NCBI RefSeq assembly: GCF_013343235.1
Contig: NZ_CP040094.1
Location: 4,774,501-4,838,500 of the forward strand
Length of the DNA: 64,000 bases
Origin: Nostoc sp. TCL240-02
Lineage (GTDB): Bacteria > Cyanobacteriota > Cyanobacteriia > Cyanobacteriales > Nostocaceae
Direction: 5' to 3'
The notes under the pieces are model-generated. The model saw only the letters and a program-made list of their open reading frames with translations, was not told the DNA's origin and ran no database searches. This document shows, piece after piece, positions 8,865 to 18,027 of the stretch. Numbering within the stretch: position 1 is the first letter of the stretch; every line of letters starts with the position of its first letter. Made by a program: the position numbers and the translations under genes.

Positions 8865-11030
8865 ATGATCAAACGCCTGCTTGTGGTCGAGTCTCCCGGA
8901 AAAGTCAAAAAACTCAGTCAAATACTGGGTTCAGATTGGAAAGTTCTCGCTAGTTGTGGCCATATCCGAGAACTCAGCAATGAAGGGGACGATTCCTTGG
9001 GCTTTGTCATGGACGGCAGTAATGTAAGGTGCAATTACGTCCCACGTGACCAACGAGCGAAAGAAACAATCCAGAAGCTCAAGTCTGCGGTAAAGCAGGT
9101 TGATGAAGTTGTCTTAGCAACTGACCCAGACCGGGAAGGCGAAACGATCGCTTGGCACCTGAAAGAAACGCTGGGTTTAAGGGAACCGAAACGAGTAATT
9201 TATACTGAGATTACAGCATCGGCGGTACAGAGTGCGATCGCTAATCCCAGAAAGCTAGACCAAAATTTAATCGGTGCTGGACTGTGCCGAGATTGCTTAG
9301 ATAAGTTGGTGGGTTATAAGGGTAGCCCTTTAGTTTGGGCATTAAATAACGGTGCTAAAAGTGTTGGTAGAGTCCAAAGCGCGACATTGCACTTGATTTG
9401 TCAGCGAGAAAACGAAATTCTGGCTTTTGTCCCCCAAGATTACTGGAGTGTCTGGGTAGATTATGCTGAAGGATTTCGGGCTTTTTACAAAGGGACGGTT
9501 GATTCTGCAAAAGATGCAGCAGACCAAGAAACTGAAACTCATGATGACGCAAAGGTAGGTAATAGTCCAGAAACACCGGAATCTAAACGTGTTCTTTCCG
9601 AAGCAGAGGCAACACGTTTAGTTGCAGAAGCACAGCAACATCCTCATCAGGTGATTCATTTTGAAGGAAAAATTGTTAACCGCCAGCCACCGCCACCATT
9701 TACAACTTCTAGCCTTCAGCAAGCAGCCGGTTCAAAACTGAGGTTTGCTCCTGACAAAACTATGGTTGTGGCCCAAAAGCTCTATGAAGCTGGGTTAATA
9801 ACATATATGCGAACAGACTCAGTGATGCTGAGTCCAGAATTTTGTGCTAGCGCCCGTAAATGGTTAGAGCAAAACGATCCGCAGAATGTACCGCAGCAAG
9901 TCGCCAAGCATCGTAGTAGCAAATCGGCTCAAGAAGCACATGAAGCGATTCGTCCAACGGATGTGTTTCGTCCATCAGTTCAGTTGCGTTTAGAACTCCC
10001 TGATGATGAGTTTAATTTGTATGTGATGATTTGGAAACGGTCAATTGCTTCTCAGTGTCGGGCTGCCCAATTGCGTAAAACTCTGGTGATTACTCAGTCT
10101 GGTTCTTTACTGTGGTCAGCCAGAGGGCAAGTGATTGAATTTTACGGTTATGCCCGGTACTGGAACAATCTCAGCAAGGATAGTATTTTACCTTCATTAC
10201 AACAGGGACAAGCATTGAAATTGGAGAATGCTGGACATGAGCAGAAGCAGACCCAGCCACCACCGCGTTATAGCGAACCCAAATTGGTGCAGTTGATGGA
10301 ACGTAAAGGAATTGGTCGCCCAAGTACCTATGCTCCTACTGTTGCTACCTTAAAAAAACGAAATTATGTGGAGTTGAAAAAAGATCATCTGCAACCGACA
10401 GCATTAGGGTTAGAAGTAGATGAATTTTTGCTCAAGGCATTGCCAGATTTACTAGAGGCAGAATTCACAGCAAAAATGGAAGATGCCCTTGATGCCATTT
10501 CCGAAGGAAAGAATTCTTGGCAGCATTATTTAACTAGTTGGAATCAGAATTACTTTGTCCCAGCACTCACCAAAGCTAAAACTGTAGTTGCGAGTTCCTC
10601 AACAGGTAAAGCTAATGTGATAACTGAGCGCAAATATGAAACTTCCAAGACTCGATGCCCTGAATGCAAAAATTTTCTCGCCAAAATTCCGAGTACTAAG
10701 GTCAAAAAGAAATATTTCCTCAAATGCACAAAAGGCTGTGATGTCGTGCTATTTTGGAGCGACTTTAACAAAACTTGGCAGCCACCACAAGCTAAAACAG
10801 TCCAAGCTGAAAATCAACAAAAGCCTCCCGTCAAGCTGACAGCATATCCCTGCCCGGTATGTAAAAAACCTCTAGAGGAGTACAGTTATATCAAAGAGGG
10901 GCAGAGTAAGACAATGTTGCGATGTTCTAACGCACAATCCCGTAAGGATACTAAACATAAAGATGTGGCTTATTTCAATACACCAAAAGGGTGGTGGAGT
11001 CCTAAGTTTGGGGAGATATCAAAAACTTAA
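8865..11030 (+). CDS. topA: type IA DNA topoisomerase (TopA family)
   Basis: I choose ATG 8865 (721 residues, MIKRLLVVESPGKVKKL) because the Toprim strand LLVVESP begins there; the upstream TTG at 8838 adds only nine residues. Toprim catalytic residues are E9 and D87/D89/E91 in ATDPDREGET. The active-site tyrosine is Y314 in GLITYMRTDS. EAHEAIRPT and MERKGIGRPSTYAP are further family signatures. The C-terminus carries two zinc-ribbon-like modules (RCPECKNFL...CTKGC and YPCPVCKKPLEEY...RCSNAQS), the second imperfect. The enzyme relaxes negatively supercoiled DNA. It lacks the long C-terminal tail of many cyanobacterial TopA proteins, so it may be a second, shorter paralogue rather than the sole topoisomerase I. 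Confidence 0.9.
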   Translation: MIKRLLVVESPGKVKKLSQILGSDWKVLASCGHIRELSNEGDDSLGFVMDGSNVRCNYVPRDQRAKETIQKLKSAVKQVDEVVLATDPDREGETIAWHLKETLGLREPKRVIYTEITASAVQSAIANPRKLDQNLIGAGLCRDCLDKLVGYKGSPLVWALNNGAKSVGRVQSATLHLICQRENEILAFVPQDYWSVWVDYAEGFRAFYKGTVDSAKDAADQETETHDDAKVGNSPETPESKRVLSEAEATRLVAEAQQHPHQVIHFEGKIVNRQPPPPFTTSSLQQAAGSKLRFAPDKTMVVAQKLYEAGLITYMRTDSVMLSPEFCASARKWLEQNDPQNVPQQVAKHRSSKSAQEAHEAIRPTDVFRPSVQLRLELPDDEFNLYVMIWKRSIASQCRAAQLRKTLVITQSGSLLWSARGQVIEFYGYARYWNNLSKDSILPSLQQGQALKLENAGHEQKQTQPPPRYSEPKLVQLMERKGIGRPSTYAPTVATLKKRNYVELKKDHLQPTALGLEVDEFLLKALPDLLEAEFTAKMEDALDAISEGKNSWQHYLTSWNQNYFVPALTKAKTVVASSSTGKANVITERKYETSKTRCPECKNFLAKIPSTKVKKKYFLKCTKGCDVVLFWSDFNKTWQPPQAKTVQAENQQKPPVKLTAYPCPVCKKPLEEYSYIKEGQSKTMLRCSNAQSRKDTKHKDVAYFNTPKGWWSPKFGEISKT

Positions 11031-11094
11031 CTAATGCTATCCGGCTAATTATCACCGCTAGACAAAGAAATTAGAGTTTTATCTGATAACACCT

Positions 11095-12216
11095 TTACCC
11101 ACCAAGTTTGATATTCTGTTGCTTTAGTAGATTTATCAACAAGTTTTTAAATATACCACTTAGGATACCAATAAGAGGGGTAGGCACAGTTAGGAGATAT
11201 CGCCGGAAAGTTTTGACATCGAAGGGCCAAACGGGCAACTCATCGGTCATAGTGTATAAAGTGCGTAGCTGCTGAATTTTTTCAGATTTTTTCTTGAAAG
11301 CTTCTGTGTCTTCAGCCAGACTAGCATAAATCCCCGAATAATCTGCTCGGAACTGCCGAGCAATTTTATCTAAAGACTTTTCTTTAGCTCTTTTCATACC
11401 GCCATTTGCTGCCAGTAATGGCCCAAAAAAACATCCCACTGATAAAAAAACATACAATGGAATTACCAGATGAACAAACCAGAATCCTTTTCCGACATCT
11501 TGTGTAATTGCTTGATACTCAATCACGCCAATCCAGATACCCAAAACAGCAACTAGATAGGCAGTTTTAAGCGAATAATCACTGAGACATCGAAGACCAC
11601 CACACCGATCGGGATGAAGAGGATTAATATCTAAATCCTTGTTTCCTAAAATTCGATAGAAAATCCAAATATTTGTAATCAAATTAAGTACAAGTATACT
11701 ACCCATATATACGACTGCAAATGTGGCAATCGTAATGGTCAGTCCTGGCAAAAGACTAGAGCTAGTCCAACTCTCTTCTAATCTAGGTCTGATGATAAAA
11801 ACAATAGTGCTAAAAAAGAGAGCGCTGGTAAGTGCAGAGAGTTTGCGCCATTTTTGGGAATAGAGGTTAATAACAAATTGATCAATCTGAAATTTGTCTA
11901 TTTCTAATACGTTAGATTTTTCCAGGTCTTGAATTACTTTATCGATCGCTTGAAAACTCCACAAATAGTATCCCAATGTTATTGGATTAATGAAAAGTCC
12001 TACTAGCCAGGGAATCCAGTCTCGAAGCAACCCCATTTGCTCGTGCTTAGTCCATAATGTATTACTTATCCATGCAGTAAACAAATAAACTACAGTAGCG
12101 GTAACTGCTGCCAACAGCCCGAAATTTAGAGGAGAAAGACGAAATTTTTCAATTACTAAATACGCAACAGGGTCAAATTGGTGAAGGTTTCGTTTGTGCA
12201 AAATATCGTTTGTCAT
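11095..12216 (-). CDS. multi-pass membrane protein of unknown function
   Basis: 373 residues from ATG 12216. About six hydrophobic segments are visible (near residues 33-50, 68-88, 128-145, 160-190, 215-240 and 250-275), followed by a charged, probably cytoplasmic tail with ADYSGIYASLAEDTEAFKKK. A distinctive loop reads INPLHPDRCGGLRCLSDYSL: a HPDxxGGL loop of this kind occurs in a set of poorly described bacterial membrane proteins. No catalytic motif is evident. It is convergent with topA and separated from the phosphoribosyltransferase by about 150 bases, so probably a single-gene unit. I do not recognise its function. Confidence 0.6.
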   Translation of the reverse strand: MTNDILHKRNLHQFDPVAYLVIEKFRLSPLNFGLLAAVTATVVYLFTAWISNTLWTKHEQMGLLRDWIPWLVGLFINPITLGYYLWSFQAIDKVIQDLEKSNVLEIDKFQIDQFVINLYSQKWRKLSALTSALFFSTIVFIIRPRLEESWTSSSLLPGLTITIATFAVVYMGSILVLNLITNIWIFYRILGNKDLDINPLHPDRCGGLRCLSDYSLKTAYLVAVLGIWIGVIEYQAITQDVGKGFWFVHLVIPLYVFLSVGCFFGPLLAANGGMKRAKEKSLDKIARQFRADYSGIYASLAEDTEAFKKKSEKIQQLRTLYTMTDELPVWPFDVKTFRRYLLTVPTPLIGILSGIFKNLLINLLKQQNIKLGG

Positions 12217-12363
12217 TCTTTAACAATGAGTTAGGTAAATAACACCATACGTATTTAGGAGTAAATGTGCCAATTTTGGCAAAATTATAGTAATAAATCT
12301 GGTGAGCCAAAAAAGCTCACTTCATAAACTTATTGAATTCTACTTAGTTGTGCTACGTATTTA

Positions 12364-12927
12364 TTAACACGAACTGACCTTAGCTGCAAGTTCTACGATG
12401 TTGATCTGCTCGTAGTGTTCAAAGGGTTGGTAAATCCAGGGGTTGTCAGCCAAGTAATCGACATAATAATCGGGTGCTATAACTGAACAGGCTTTATACC
12501 AAAGAACGGCAGTGCGAATTTCCTTAATTGGGGAATCAGTATTTTGCTTGAGCCAAGGTATAGTCTGTTGGAGTGTGATGCCAGAGTCTACTAAGTCATC
12601 TACTAGGAGAATGCGCGAACCTAACTTTTCGGCAGTCATCGTTAAGTGGCGGGAGAAAACTAAATTACTTCTTTCTTGCTGACCGGGGCCACTGTAAGAT
12701 GAGGTTGCTAAAATCGCCAGTGGTTGCTCGTATATCCGGGAAAGAATATCTCCAATTCGTAGCCCTCCTCTGGCAAGACAGATAATCTGGTTAAATTCCC
12801 AACCGGATTGATAAATCTGAATAGCCAGTTGTTCAATTTTTTGGTGATAATCTGACCAAGAAACGTAAAGGTCTGGCATAAGTCTAACTGGAGTAGTAGA
12901 TAGCTGGTGATTGAAGGCAATGTCCAC
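12364..12927 (-). CDS. purine-type phosphoribosyltransferase family protein
   Basis: 187 residues from ATG 12927. The PRPP-binding loop SRILLVDDLVDSGITLQQ lies at residues 104-121 and an N-terminal PRT strand/loop reads IICLARGGLRIGDILSRIY (48-66). The C-terminal part ends near PWIYQPFEHYEQI, resembling xanthine/hypoxanthine-guanine PRTs of the Gpt type, where an aromatic residue stacks on the base. It likely salvages a purine base with PRPP, but substrate cannot be set by eye and some cyanobacterial members may be regulatory. It is divergent from the MFS transporter at 12979, with only 51 bases between the starts, so the promoters must overlap. Confidence 0.75.
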   Translation of the reverse strand: MDIAFNHQLSTTPVRLMPDLYVSWSDYHQKIEQLAIQIYQSGWEFNQIICLARGGLRIGDILSRIYEQPLAILATSSYSGPGQQERSNLVFSRHLTMTAEKLGSRILLVDDLVDSGITLQQTIPWLKQNTDSPIKEIRTAVLWYKACSVIAPDYYVDYLADNPWIYQPFEHYEQINIVELAAKVSSC

Positions 12928-12978
12928 AACGGGGTACGCCGACGCAGATTTTTTATTTTAGTATGAGTACAAAGTCTT

Positions 12979-14427
12979 ATGAATGATTCTACTGCTGGCG
13001 ATGTTCAACGAGATCCTCTTAGTGAAAAACTAGATTTAAAAACAAAACTGGCTTACGGTGCAGGAGATTTAGGCCCAGCAATTACTGCAAATATCTCCGT
13101 CTTTTTTCTGCTAGTTTTCTTTACCAATGTTGCTGGTATCCCTGCGGGTTTAGCTGGCAGTATTTTGATGATTGGCAAAATCTGGGATGGCATAAATGAT
13201 CCCCTTGTAGGGTTTCTGACTGATAAAACAAAATCTCGCCGTTGGGGCCGTCGTCTTCCTTGGATGTTTTATGGAGCAATCCCATTTGGAATTTTCTTTT
13301 TCTTGCAGTGGATTGTACCGCAATTTAGTGCAAATAGGAGTGAAAATATTTGGCCACTGTTCTGGTATTACGTAGTGATTGGGATATTCTCTCAAGCGTT
13401 TTACACTGTTGTGAATTTGCCTTATACGGCAATGACTCCAGAACTAACTCAAGATTACGACGAACGCACCAGCCTTAACAGCTACCGTTTTACATTTTCT
13501 ATTGGTGGCAGCATTCTATCGTTGATTTTAACGCAAATTGTTTTTTCGCAAGTTAGCGATCGCCAACAACAATATCTAGTTTTAGCAGGGGTTTGTACCG
13601 TAATTTCGATTTTAGGATTATATTGGTGCGTTTTTGGAGTCCGCGATCGCATCTTGGCTTTTGAGGCCAAACGCATCCAAACCGAGGAACCTGCATCTCT
13701 CCCCTTCTTTGAACAGCTAAAAATTGTCTTTAGTAACCGACCTTTTTTATTTGTGATTGGTATATATCTTTTTTCTTGGCTAGGTGTGCAGATTACAGCT
13801 AGTATTATTCCTTATTTTGTAGTCGATTGCATGGGTCTTAAAGAATCAGATGTGCCCACAGTGATGATTGCAGTCCAAGGAACAGCTTTAGTGATGCTAT
13901 TTATCTGGGGTAAGTTAAGTAAGAAAATCGGGAAAAAACCTGTTTATTTTCTCGGAATGAGTTTATGGATAATAGCCGCCGCCGGACTATTTTTCTTACA
14001 ACCTGGTCAAATAGTTTTGATGTATGTGATGGCTGTGATGGCAGGTATTGGTGTTTCCACAGCTTATCTAATTCCCTGGTCGATGATTCCAGATGTGATT
14101 GAATTAGATGAACTCCAAACCGGACAACGCAGAGAAGGTATATTTTATGGCTTCATGGTATTACTACAAAAATTTGGTTTAGCTCTCGGGCTGTTTTTAG
14201 TGGGAAATGCTTTACAACTATCCGGGTTCAAAGAATCTGTAGCCGGAAGTCCACTACCCACCCAACCGGAATCAGCACTGTTTGCTATTCGGATTGCCGT
14301 TGGCCCCATACCTACAGTTTGTTTGCTTTGTGGCTTAGTTTTAACGTATTTTTACCCAATTACGCGCGAGATGCACGCAGAAATCATGCTGAAACTCAAA
14401 GAACGGCAAGAGAAGAGGGGAAGTTAA
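12979..14427 (+). CDS. MFS transporter, GPH (glycoside-pentoside-hexuronide:cation symporter) family
   Basis: 482 residues. The N-terminus KLDLKTKLAYGAGDLGPAI is the MelB-type opening, followed by the first-half signatures GKIWDGINDPLVGFLTDKTK and SRRWGRRLPWM. About 12 membrane segments follow, and the second half has LIPWSMIPDVIELDELQTGQ, which in MelB-like carriers lines the sugar/cation site. The protein is expected in the plasma membrane, moving a sugar or glycoside with Na+ or H+. Substrate unknown. The start codon is 51 bases from the divergent phosphoribosyltransferase. Its stop codon falls inside the left copy of a long inverted repeat (14421-14535), so the gene end was at one time a recombination or insertion boundary. 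Confidence 0.82.
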   Translation: MNDSTAGDVQRDPLSEKLDLKTKLAYGAGDLGPAITANISVFFLLVFFTNVAGIPAGLAGSILMIGKIWDGINDPLVGFLTDKTKSRRWGRRLPWMFYGAIPFGIFFFLQWIVPQFSANRSENIWPLFWYYVVIGIFSQAFYTVVNLPYTAMTPELTQDYDERTSLNSYRFTFSIGGSILSLILTQIVFSQVSDRQQQYLVLAGVCTVISILGLYWCVFGVRDRILAFEAKRIQTEEPASLPFFEQLKIVFSNRPFLFVIGIYLFSWLGVQITASIIPYFVVDCMGLKESDVPTVMIAVQGTALVMLFIWGKLSKKIGKKPVYFLGMSLWIIAAAGLFFLQPGQIVLMYVMAVMAGIGVSTAYLIPWSMIPDVIELDELQTGQRREGIFYGFMVLLQKFGLALGLFLVGNALQLSGFKESVAGSPLPTQPESALFAIRIAVGPIPTVCLLCGLVLTYFYPITREMHAEIMLKLKERQEKRGS

Positions 14428-14535
14428 GTTATTGGGAATTGGGAATTGGGCATGAAGAAGAGACAAGGTAGACAAGGAAGAGGGGGGAGACAAGGGAGAG
14501 ACTTATTCAATAATTCCCCTTTGTCCCCTTTTCCC
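14421..14535 (+). repeat. left copy of a long inverted repeat (partner at 19905-20023)
   Basis: The segment running through GGGCATGAAGAAGAGACAAG and on to TTATTCAATAATTCCCC is present again in reverse orientation at 19905-20023; about 72 consecutive bases appear identical and the flanks remain similar. The sequence is built of ATTGGGA and GACAAGG-type short repeats. A related but diverged version is at about 46410-46475. Confidence 0.8.
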
Positions 14536-14547
14536 CTGCCTTCTTCT

Positions 14548-15228
14548 TCAAACTCTTAACTGAGTTACAGCAATATTGCCGGAAAAACATACATCCACAT
14601 CACTACCAGGGGTGCGATCGCGTTTGCCGTATTCTCCTACATAATAAAAATCATCGCCTTCAACTCGATAGTTCACAGGCAAAGGTTTGCTACAGGCTTG
14701 GCAAAACACCATCTCAGGATGTGGTTCTCCTGGTTGCAGATGCGGTAAGTTCACGTTCCAAAAGCTTCCTGGTTCTAGGGGACGCTTGAGTAAGTCCGCT
14801 AAAACTTCAACTGTCAATTTAGCAGCCAAATCCCAATCAAAATTTTGCTTGGCTTTGCGATAGTGGGAAATAGCAATTCCGGGAATACCGTGCATTGCAG
14901 CTTCCCGTACAGCAGCCACTGTACCAGAAATGTAGACATCGACTCCCAAGTTGCCCCCAGCGTTGATACCTGAAAGCACAAAATTGACATCTGCGCCAAT
15001 TTGTGTTATCGCAATTCTCACACAATCGGCGGGAGTGCCTGCGATCGCATATTCAGTCTCAGAACGCCGTTGGAGATTGATGGCGCGAGTGGTAGTAACT
15101 TGATGTCCACAGCCAGACTGATGATCGGCAGGAGCAGCGATGATAAAATTTTTGCCGTTTACAGCTTTGATTAGAGCTTTTATACCTGGGGCATCAATGC
15201 CATCGTCGTTAGTTAAAATTATAGTCAT
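14548..15228 (-). CDS. surE: 5'/3'-nucleotidase SurE
   Basis: 226 residues from ATG 15228. SurE metal and phosphate-site motifs are all present: TNDDGIDAPGI (D8, D9), DHQSGCGHQVT with the conserved serine, and SGINAGGNLGVDVYISGTVA with the conserved asparagine and the GTVAAVREAA helix. The family dephosphorylates nucleoside 5'- and 3'-monophosphates and short polyphosphate using a divalent metal. The length is slightly below the usual 245-260 residues because the C-terminal arm is short (it ends FSGNIAVTQLRV), which may alter the swapped-arm dimer. It is divergent from psb32 across a 380-base spacer. Confidence 0.92.
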   Translation of the reverse strand: MTIILTNDDGIDAPGIKALIKAVNGKNFIIAAPADHQSGCGHQVTTTRAINLQRRSETEYAIAGTPADCVRIAITQIGADVNFVLSGINAGGNLGVDVYISGTVAAVREAAMHGIPGIAISHYRKAKQNFDWDLAAKLTVEVLADLLKRPLEPGSFWNVNLPHLQPGEPHPEMVFCQACSKPLPVNYRVEGDDFYYVGEYGKRDRTPGSDVDVCFSGNIAVTQLRV

Positions 15229-15611
15229 GTAATGTATATATTCTTGTAGATTTAGCCAAAATATCAGAAAAATTGCAGAGATAATTCATCAATGAGGGTA
15301 GTACAGCAAGGCTAGTTGCAGATATAAAAAAATATACTTGATTTTGTCAAAAATATTGATTGTACGATATTATTTCTAGATGGTTTGCAAATTCCGCCCT
15401 AAGCATTTGGGTTAATTCTCAAAATGGGCGGTATTTTTTGTCAATTTTATGCTTGCAACCGCGCTCATCACAAGTTTGTGCAATCAAAAAATCCCGTAAA
15501 ATATATATCTGCTGGCAGTAGCAAAAACTTGATCCCGGAGAAAACCGCGAACAAGGTGATTTTTGCGCTAGTTCTGTAGTATTTTTGGTGCAAGTCTGTC
15601 TTAGGGATCAC
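15229..15611. other. divergent promoter region between surE and psb32
   Basis: A 383-base spacer with no open frame. It should contain the surE promoter on the minus strand and the psb32 promoter on the plus strand. A GC-stem hairpin followed by a T-tract sits at 15394-15438, more than 170 bases before psb32. Confidence 0.45.
15394..15438 (+). terminator. hairpin with T-tract, possible end of a short transcript or attenuator
   Basis: CCGCCC (15394-15399) pairs with GGGCGG (15426-15431), with some pairing inside (CATTTGGG against CTCAAAATG), and is followed by TATTTTTTG. No gene on the plus strand ends here, so it would end either a short leader RNA or an independent small RNA. A possible promoter is TTGTCA-17-ATATTA just upstream (about 15346-15375). 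Confidence 0.35.
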
Positions 15612-16352
15612 ATGATGAAACAGCTCCTCAAACAAATATTTAGTAGTCAAAAACACCTCACCCGGCTGGTTTTAACATTGGTGACGGTTATTTTTACAGC
15701 CTCGTTGTTTGCTGCACCTGCTTTAGCCACAGGTGTGTATCAATTACCCAGCCTCACAGCAGGCAATGACACCTGGGTTTTGGATCAAGGTGAGGTTATT
15801 AGCCGTCTGAACGAAGGTAAAATTAGCAGTGCTTTCGAGGATTTGGCAAAACAAACAAATAAGGAAGTCAGAATTGTGACTGTTCGCCGCCTTGACTACG
15901 GTGAAACACCAGAAAGCTTTACCAAAGAGTTGTTTGAAAAATGGTTTCCGACAAAAGAAGCCCAAGCAAATCAAACTTTATTGGTTATTGACACAGTTAC
16001 CAATGGTACTTCCATTATTACTGGGGATGAAGTCAAACCTCTACTCACTGACGCTATTGCCGAGAGTGTCGCTACTGAAACAGTAAGTGTGCCGTTACGT
16101 AATGGTAACAAATACAATCAGGCATTTCTAGATGCTAGCGATCGCCTTGTTGCCGTCCTCTCTGGTAAAGCCGATCCAGGGCCACCCCAAATTACTGACA
16201 ATGTACAGGTAGAAGGAACCTACAAGAAAGCAGAAGAAACCAACCAAGGTAACGCCACCGCTTGGGTAGTAGGATTGTTAATTGCCGCCACCGTCATCCC
16301 AATGGCGACTTACTACATTTATCAGATAAATCAACCTTCATCTGATGGGTAA
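15612..16352 (+). CDS. psb32: TPM-domain protein, Psb32-type photosystem II protection/repair factor
   Basis: I start at ATG 15612 (a second ATG follows directly), preceded by TTAGGGATCAC, which gives a fair ribosome-binding site. Residues 1-40 are a signal peptide or anchor (LTRLVLTLVTVIFTASLFAA, then APALA). The TPM (Psb32/YgcG) domain follows: WVLDQGEVISRLNEGKIS, LAKQTNKEVRIVTVRRLDYG, ELFEKWFPTKEAQANQTLLV and DTVTNGTSIITGDEVKPLL. A second helix AWVVGLLIAATVIPMATYYI lies near the C-terminus. This single-TPM plus C-terminal helix layout matches cyanobacterial Psb32, a thylakoid-associated protein linked to protection of photosystem II from photodamage. It is a single gene. Confidence 0.82.
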   Translation: MMKQLLKQIFSSQKHLTRLVLTLVTVIFTASLFAAPALATGVYQLPSLTAGNDTWVLDQGEVISRLNEGKISSAFEDLAKQTNKEVRIVTVRRLDYGETPESFTKELFEKWFPTKEAQANQTLLVIDTVTNGTSIITGDEVKPLLTDAIAESVATETVSVPLRNGNKYNQAFLDASDRLVAVLSGKADPGPPQITDNVQVEGTYKKAEETNQGNATAWVVGLLIAATVIPMATYYIYQINQPSSDG

Positions 16353-16410
16353 TTGGATAATCAGGGTAATTCAATTTTAGATTTTAGATTTTTACTTCAA
16401 TCCAAAATCG

Positions 16411-16430
16411 TTCGACTGAGCGAAGTCGAA
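16411..16430. repeat. short extragenic palindrome
   Basis: TTCGACT-GAGCGA-AGTCGAA forms a 7-bp stem with a 6-base loop between psb32 and the convergent DUF4346 gene. It lacks a strong T-tract, so I treat it as a dispersed palindrome that could also help 3'-end formation. Confidence 0.45.
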
Positions 16431-16450
16431 GTCCCAAATCTCAAATTGGT

Positions 16451-16834
16451 TTAATCCTGAACATACTCTTGCCCTTTTACTAAAGCCACCTCAGCCCGAA
16501 CAAATTCTCGACCCAAATAAGCTGCATGATTTAATTGAGTTACTGCACAGGGCTGAGTTTCCTCAAAGATTTTCACGCAAAGTTCTTTAGCCGTCCTCGC
16601 ACTAAAAACCGTCGTGTGAGTTCGTTCTACCTTTCCTCGTGCCGGAATTACCTTCCCCGTTTCGGGATCGATAGCTAAACCACGATCGTCAATTACGTTT
16701 GTGAAATGCTTGGCATAAATTAACCCTGCGTCTCGATCCAAGTAAATAATAAAATATCCACCGGGATCGAGATCGATATGACGCTGGGAAAGTTTATCAT
16801 CAATTGCTGCTAAATCTTCAAGTATTAAATCCAT
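16451..16834 (-). CDS. DUF4346 domain protein
   Basis: I start at ATG 16834 (MDLILEDLAAIDDKLSQRHI, 127 residues); an in-frame start at 16846 would add four residues. The body reads LDPGGYFIIYLDRDAGLIYA, KHFTNVIDDRGLAIDPETGK and RTAKELCVKIFEE, then LNHAAYLGREFVRAEVAL. This is the cyanobacterial DUF4346 family, also found at the end of some dihydropteroate-synthase-like proteins. The domain has no known activity. The gene is convergent with psb32. Confidence 0.65.
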   Translation of the reverse strand: MDLILEDLAAIDDKLSQRHIDLDPGGYFIIYLDRDAGLIYAKHFTNVIDDRGLAIDPETGKVIPARGKVERTHTTVFSARTAKELCVKIFEETQPCAVTQLNHAAYLGREFVRAEVALVKGQEYVQD

Positions 16835-16967
16835 AAGCACTAGCAAAAGAAATTTTCTTTTTTCAGGGTTTTTACACTCTATATCAAGTGTAATTCCTAT
16901 CTTCCTTAGTCTTCTTGATATCTTTAATATTTCTGTGAATACTTTGGGTAGTTCCGCTTGTAGTTAA

Positions 16968-17354
16968 CTTCATACTATTTTTAGTTTCACTTACCCGGAT
17001 AGCGTCTTTTATGAGTCAAAGGCAGTACGCGGTACTTTATTGCCTCCAAGCTATGAAAATTATCAAATTCTTGGTTTCCTAGATGTTCTCGATAGGAGTC
17101 CTGCAACAGCTAACAATGAAAACCCAGCGATTGTTTTCCTCACCACATCTGATGTCAGAACGATAAGTTCTCGAACAATTACTGAAGCTAACCGTAGAGG
17201 TATAGGGGTCTGGCATTCCATAGGATGTGAAATTGCACCACCATCTGGTAATCTTCAGATGGGTAAAGCTCAATTGTTGAATGTTGGTGTGTATATCCTT
17301 CCAGGAAGAGTACCTACAGGTTATGGTGGGCCTGGAAACTCTGGTAGAATTTAA
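16968..17354 (+). CDS. unknown protein, start unclear
   Basis: The frame is open from 16968 to TAA 17352-17354. No ATG is in frame before TTG 17040, yet the codons before it (TYPDSVFYESKAVRGTL) read as natural protein, so either a non-ATG start near 17040 is used or the 5' end of the gene has been lost. The visible protein contains ENPAIVFLTTSDVRTISSRT, ITEANRRGIGVWHSIGCEIA and a Gly/Pro-rich end (PTGYGGPGNSGRI). I recognise no family. It leads a run of three other short co-directional genes (17369, 17621, 18028) with gaps of 14-70 bases, suggesting one transcript. Confidence 0.45.
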   Translation, partial: LHTIFSFTYPDSVFYESKAVRGTLLPPSYENYQILGFLDVLDRSPATANNENPAIVFLTTSDVRTISSRTITEANRRGIGVWHSIGCEIAPPSGNLQMGKAQLLNVGVYILPGRVPTGYGGPGNSGRI

Positions 17355-17368
17355 AACTATTTGCCAAA

Positions 17369-17551
17369 ATGTCAATATATTTTGTCAGAGAAGAAGGTAT
17401 CCCTCTAGAGCAGCGTAGAGGATTAGAAACAATTGATCGAAATCTTGTGTTTGTTCTTGTTCGAGTATCTGTAGAACAAGTTTCACAAGCATTTAGCACT
17501 TTAAGACAAATGAATGTCTGGGTACGCAATGCGTATGAATGCGAAATTTAA
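17369..17551 (+). CDS. small unknown protein (60 residues)
   Basis: ATG 17369, 14 bases after the preceding stop. The sequence starts MSIYFVREEGIPLEQRRGLE and continues VLVRVSVEQVSQAFSTLRQM, with one predicted strand and an amphipathic helix. It has no signal peptide and no recognised domain. Tight spacing to its upstream neighbour supports co-transcription and therefore that it is a real gene. Confidence 0.45.
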   Translation: MSIYFVREEGIPLEQRRGLETIDRNLVFVLVRVSVEQVSQAFSTLRQMNVWVRNAYECEI

Positions 17552-17620
17552 ATTCCGAATGAAAGCACTTTTGTTTTTCAACTGCGAGGACATCCCTGGA
17601 GCTTAATTTATAAACCCCAC

Positions 17621-18001
17621 ATGTCATCAATACGAATTTACTTAACAGAAGAAGATGCTAGGAATCTTTCAGAATCTCTGAGGACTTCTGTTATTTACTA
17701 CGCTGGCAGCGATACATGCGGCACTATTGAATACCATCTTTACACTAATGGTATTTTACAAGAAAAGCTGTCTTTTGAAGAGGAATTCAAATGCGAGTTT
17801 CAGTCCCAGCTTCGACAATTAGAAGCTAGAAGTATTGAAAATGCCTACACATTTACAATGAATTTTATTCGTGAGCATGACGCTTATATTCCGTGTGTAG
17901 TTGAAGTAGAAGAACTACTAGCAGGTCAACACACAACTTTACGTATCGAGGATTTGATGCTTAATGAAGTAGAACGAATGGATTATTTAGCACAACAATA
18001 A
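17621..18001 (+). CDS. unknown acidic protein (126 residues)
   Basis: ATG 17621. The protein begins MSSIRIYLTEEDARNLSESL and contains YYAGSDTCGTIEYHLYTNGI and an acidic helical second half (VEVEELLAGQHTTLRIEDLM, NEVERMDYLAQQ). The mixture of a small beta region and acidic helices with no transmembrane segment indicates a soluble cytoplasmic protein. I recognise no family. It lies between the 60-residue gene and the exported TPR gene, all on the same strand. Confidence 0.5.
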   Translation: MSSIRIYLTEEDARNLSESLRTSVIYYAGSDTCGTIEYHLYTNGILQEKLSFEEEFKCEFQSQLRQLEARSIENAYTFTMNFIREHDAYIPCVVEVEELLAGQHTTLRIEDLMLNEVERMDYLAQQ

Positions 18002-18027
18002 ACTATTAGAATTAGGAGTAATCTAAA

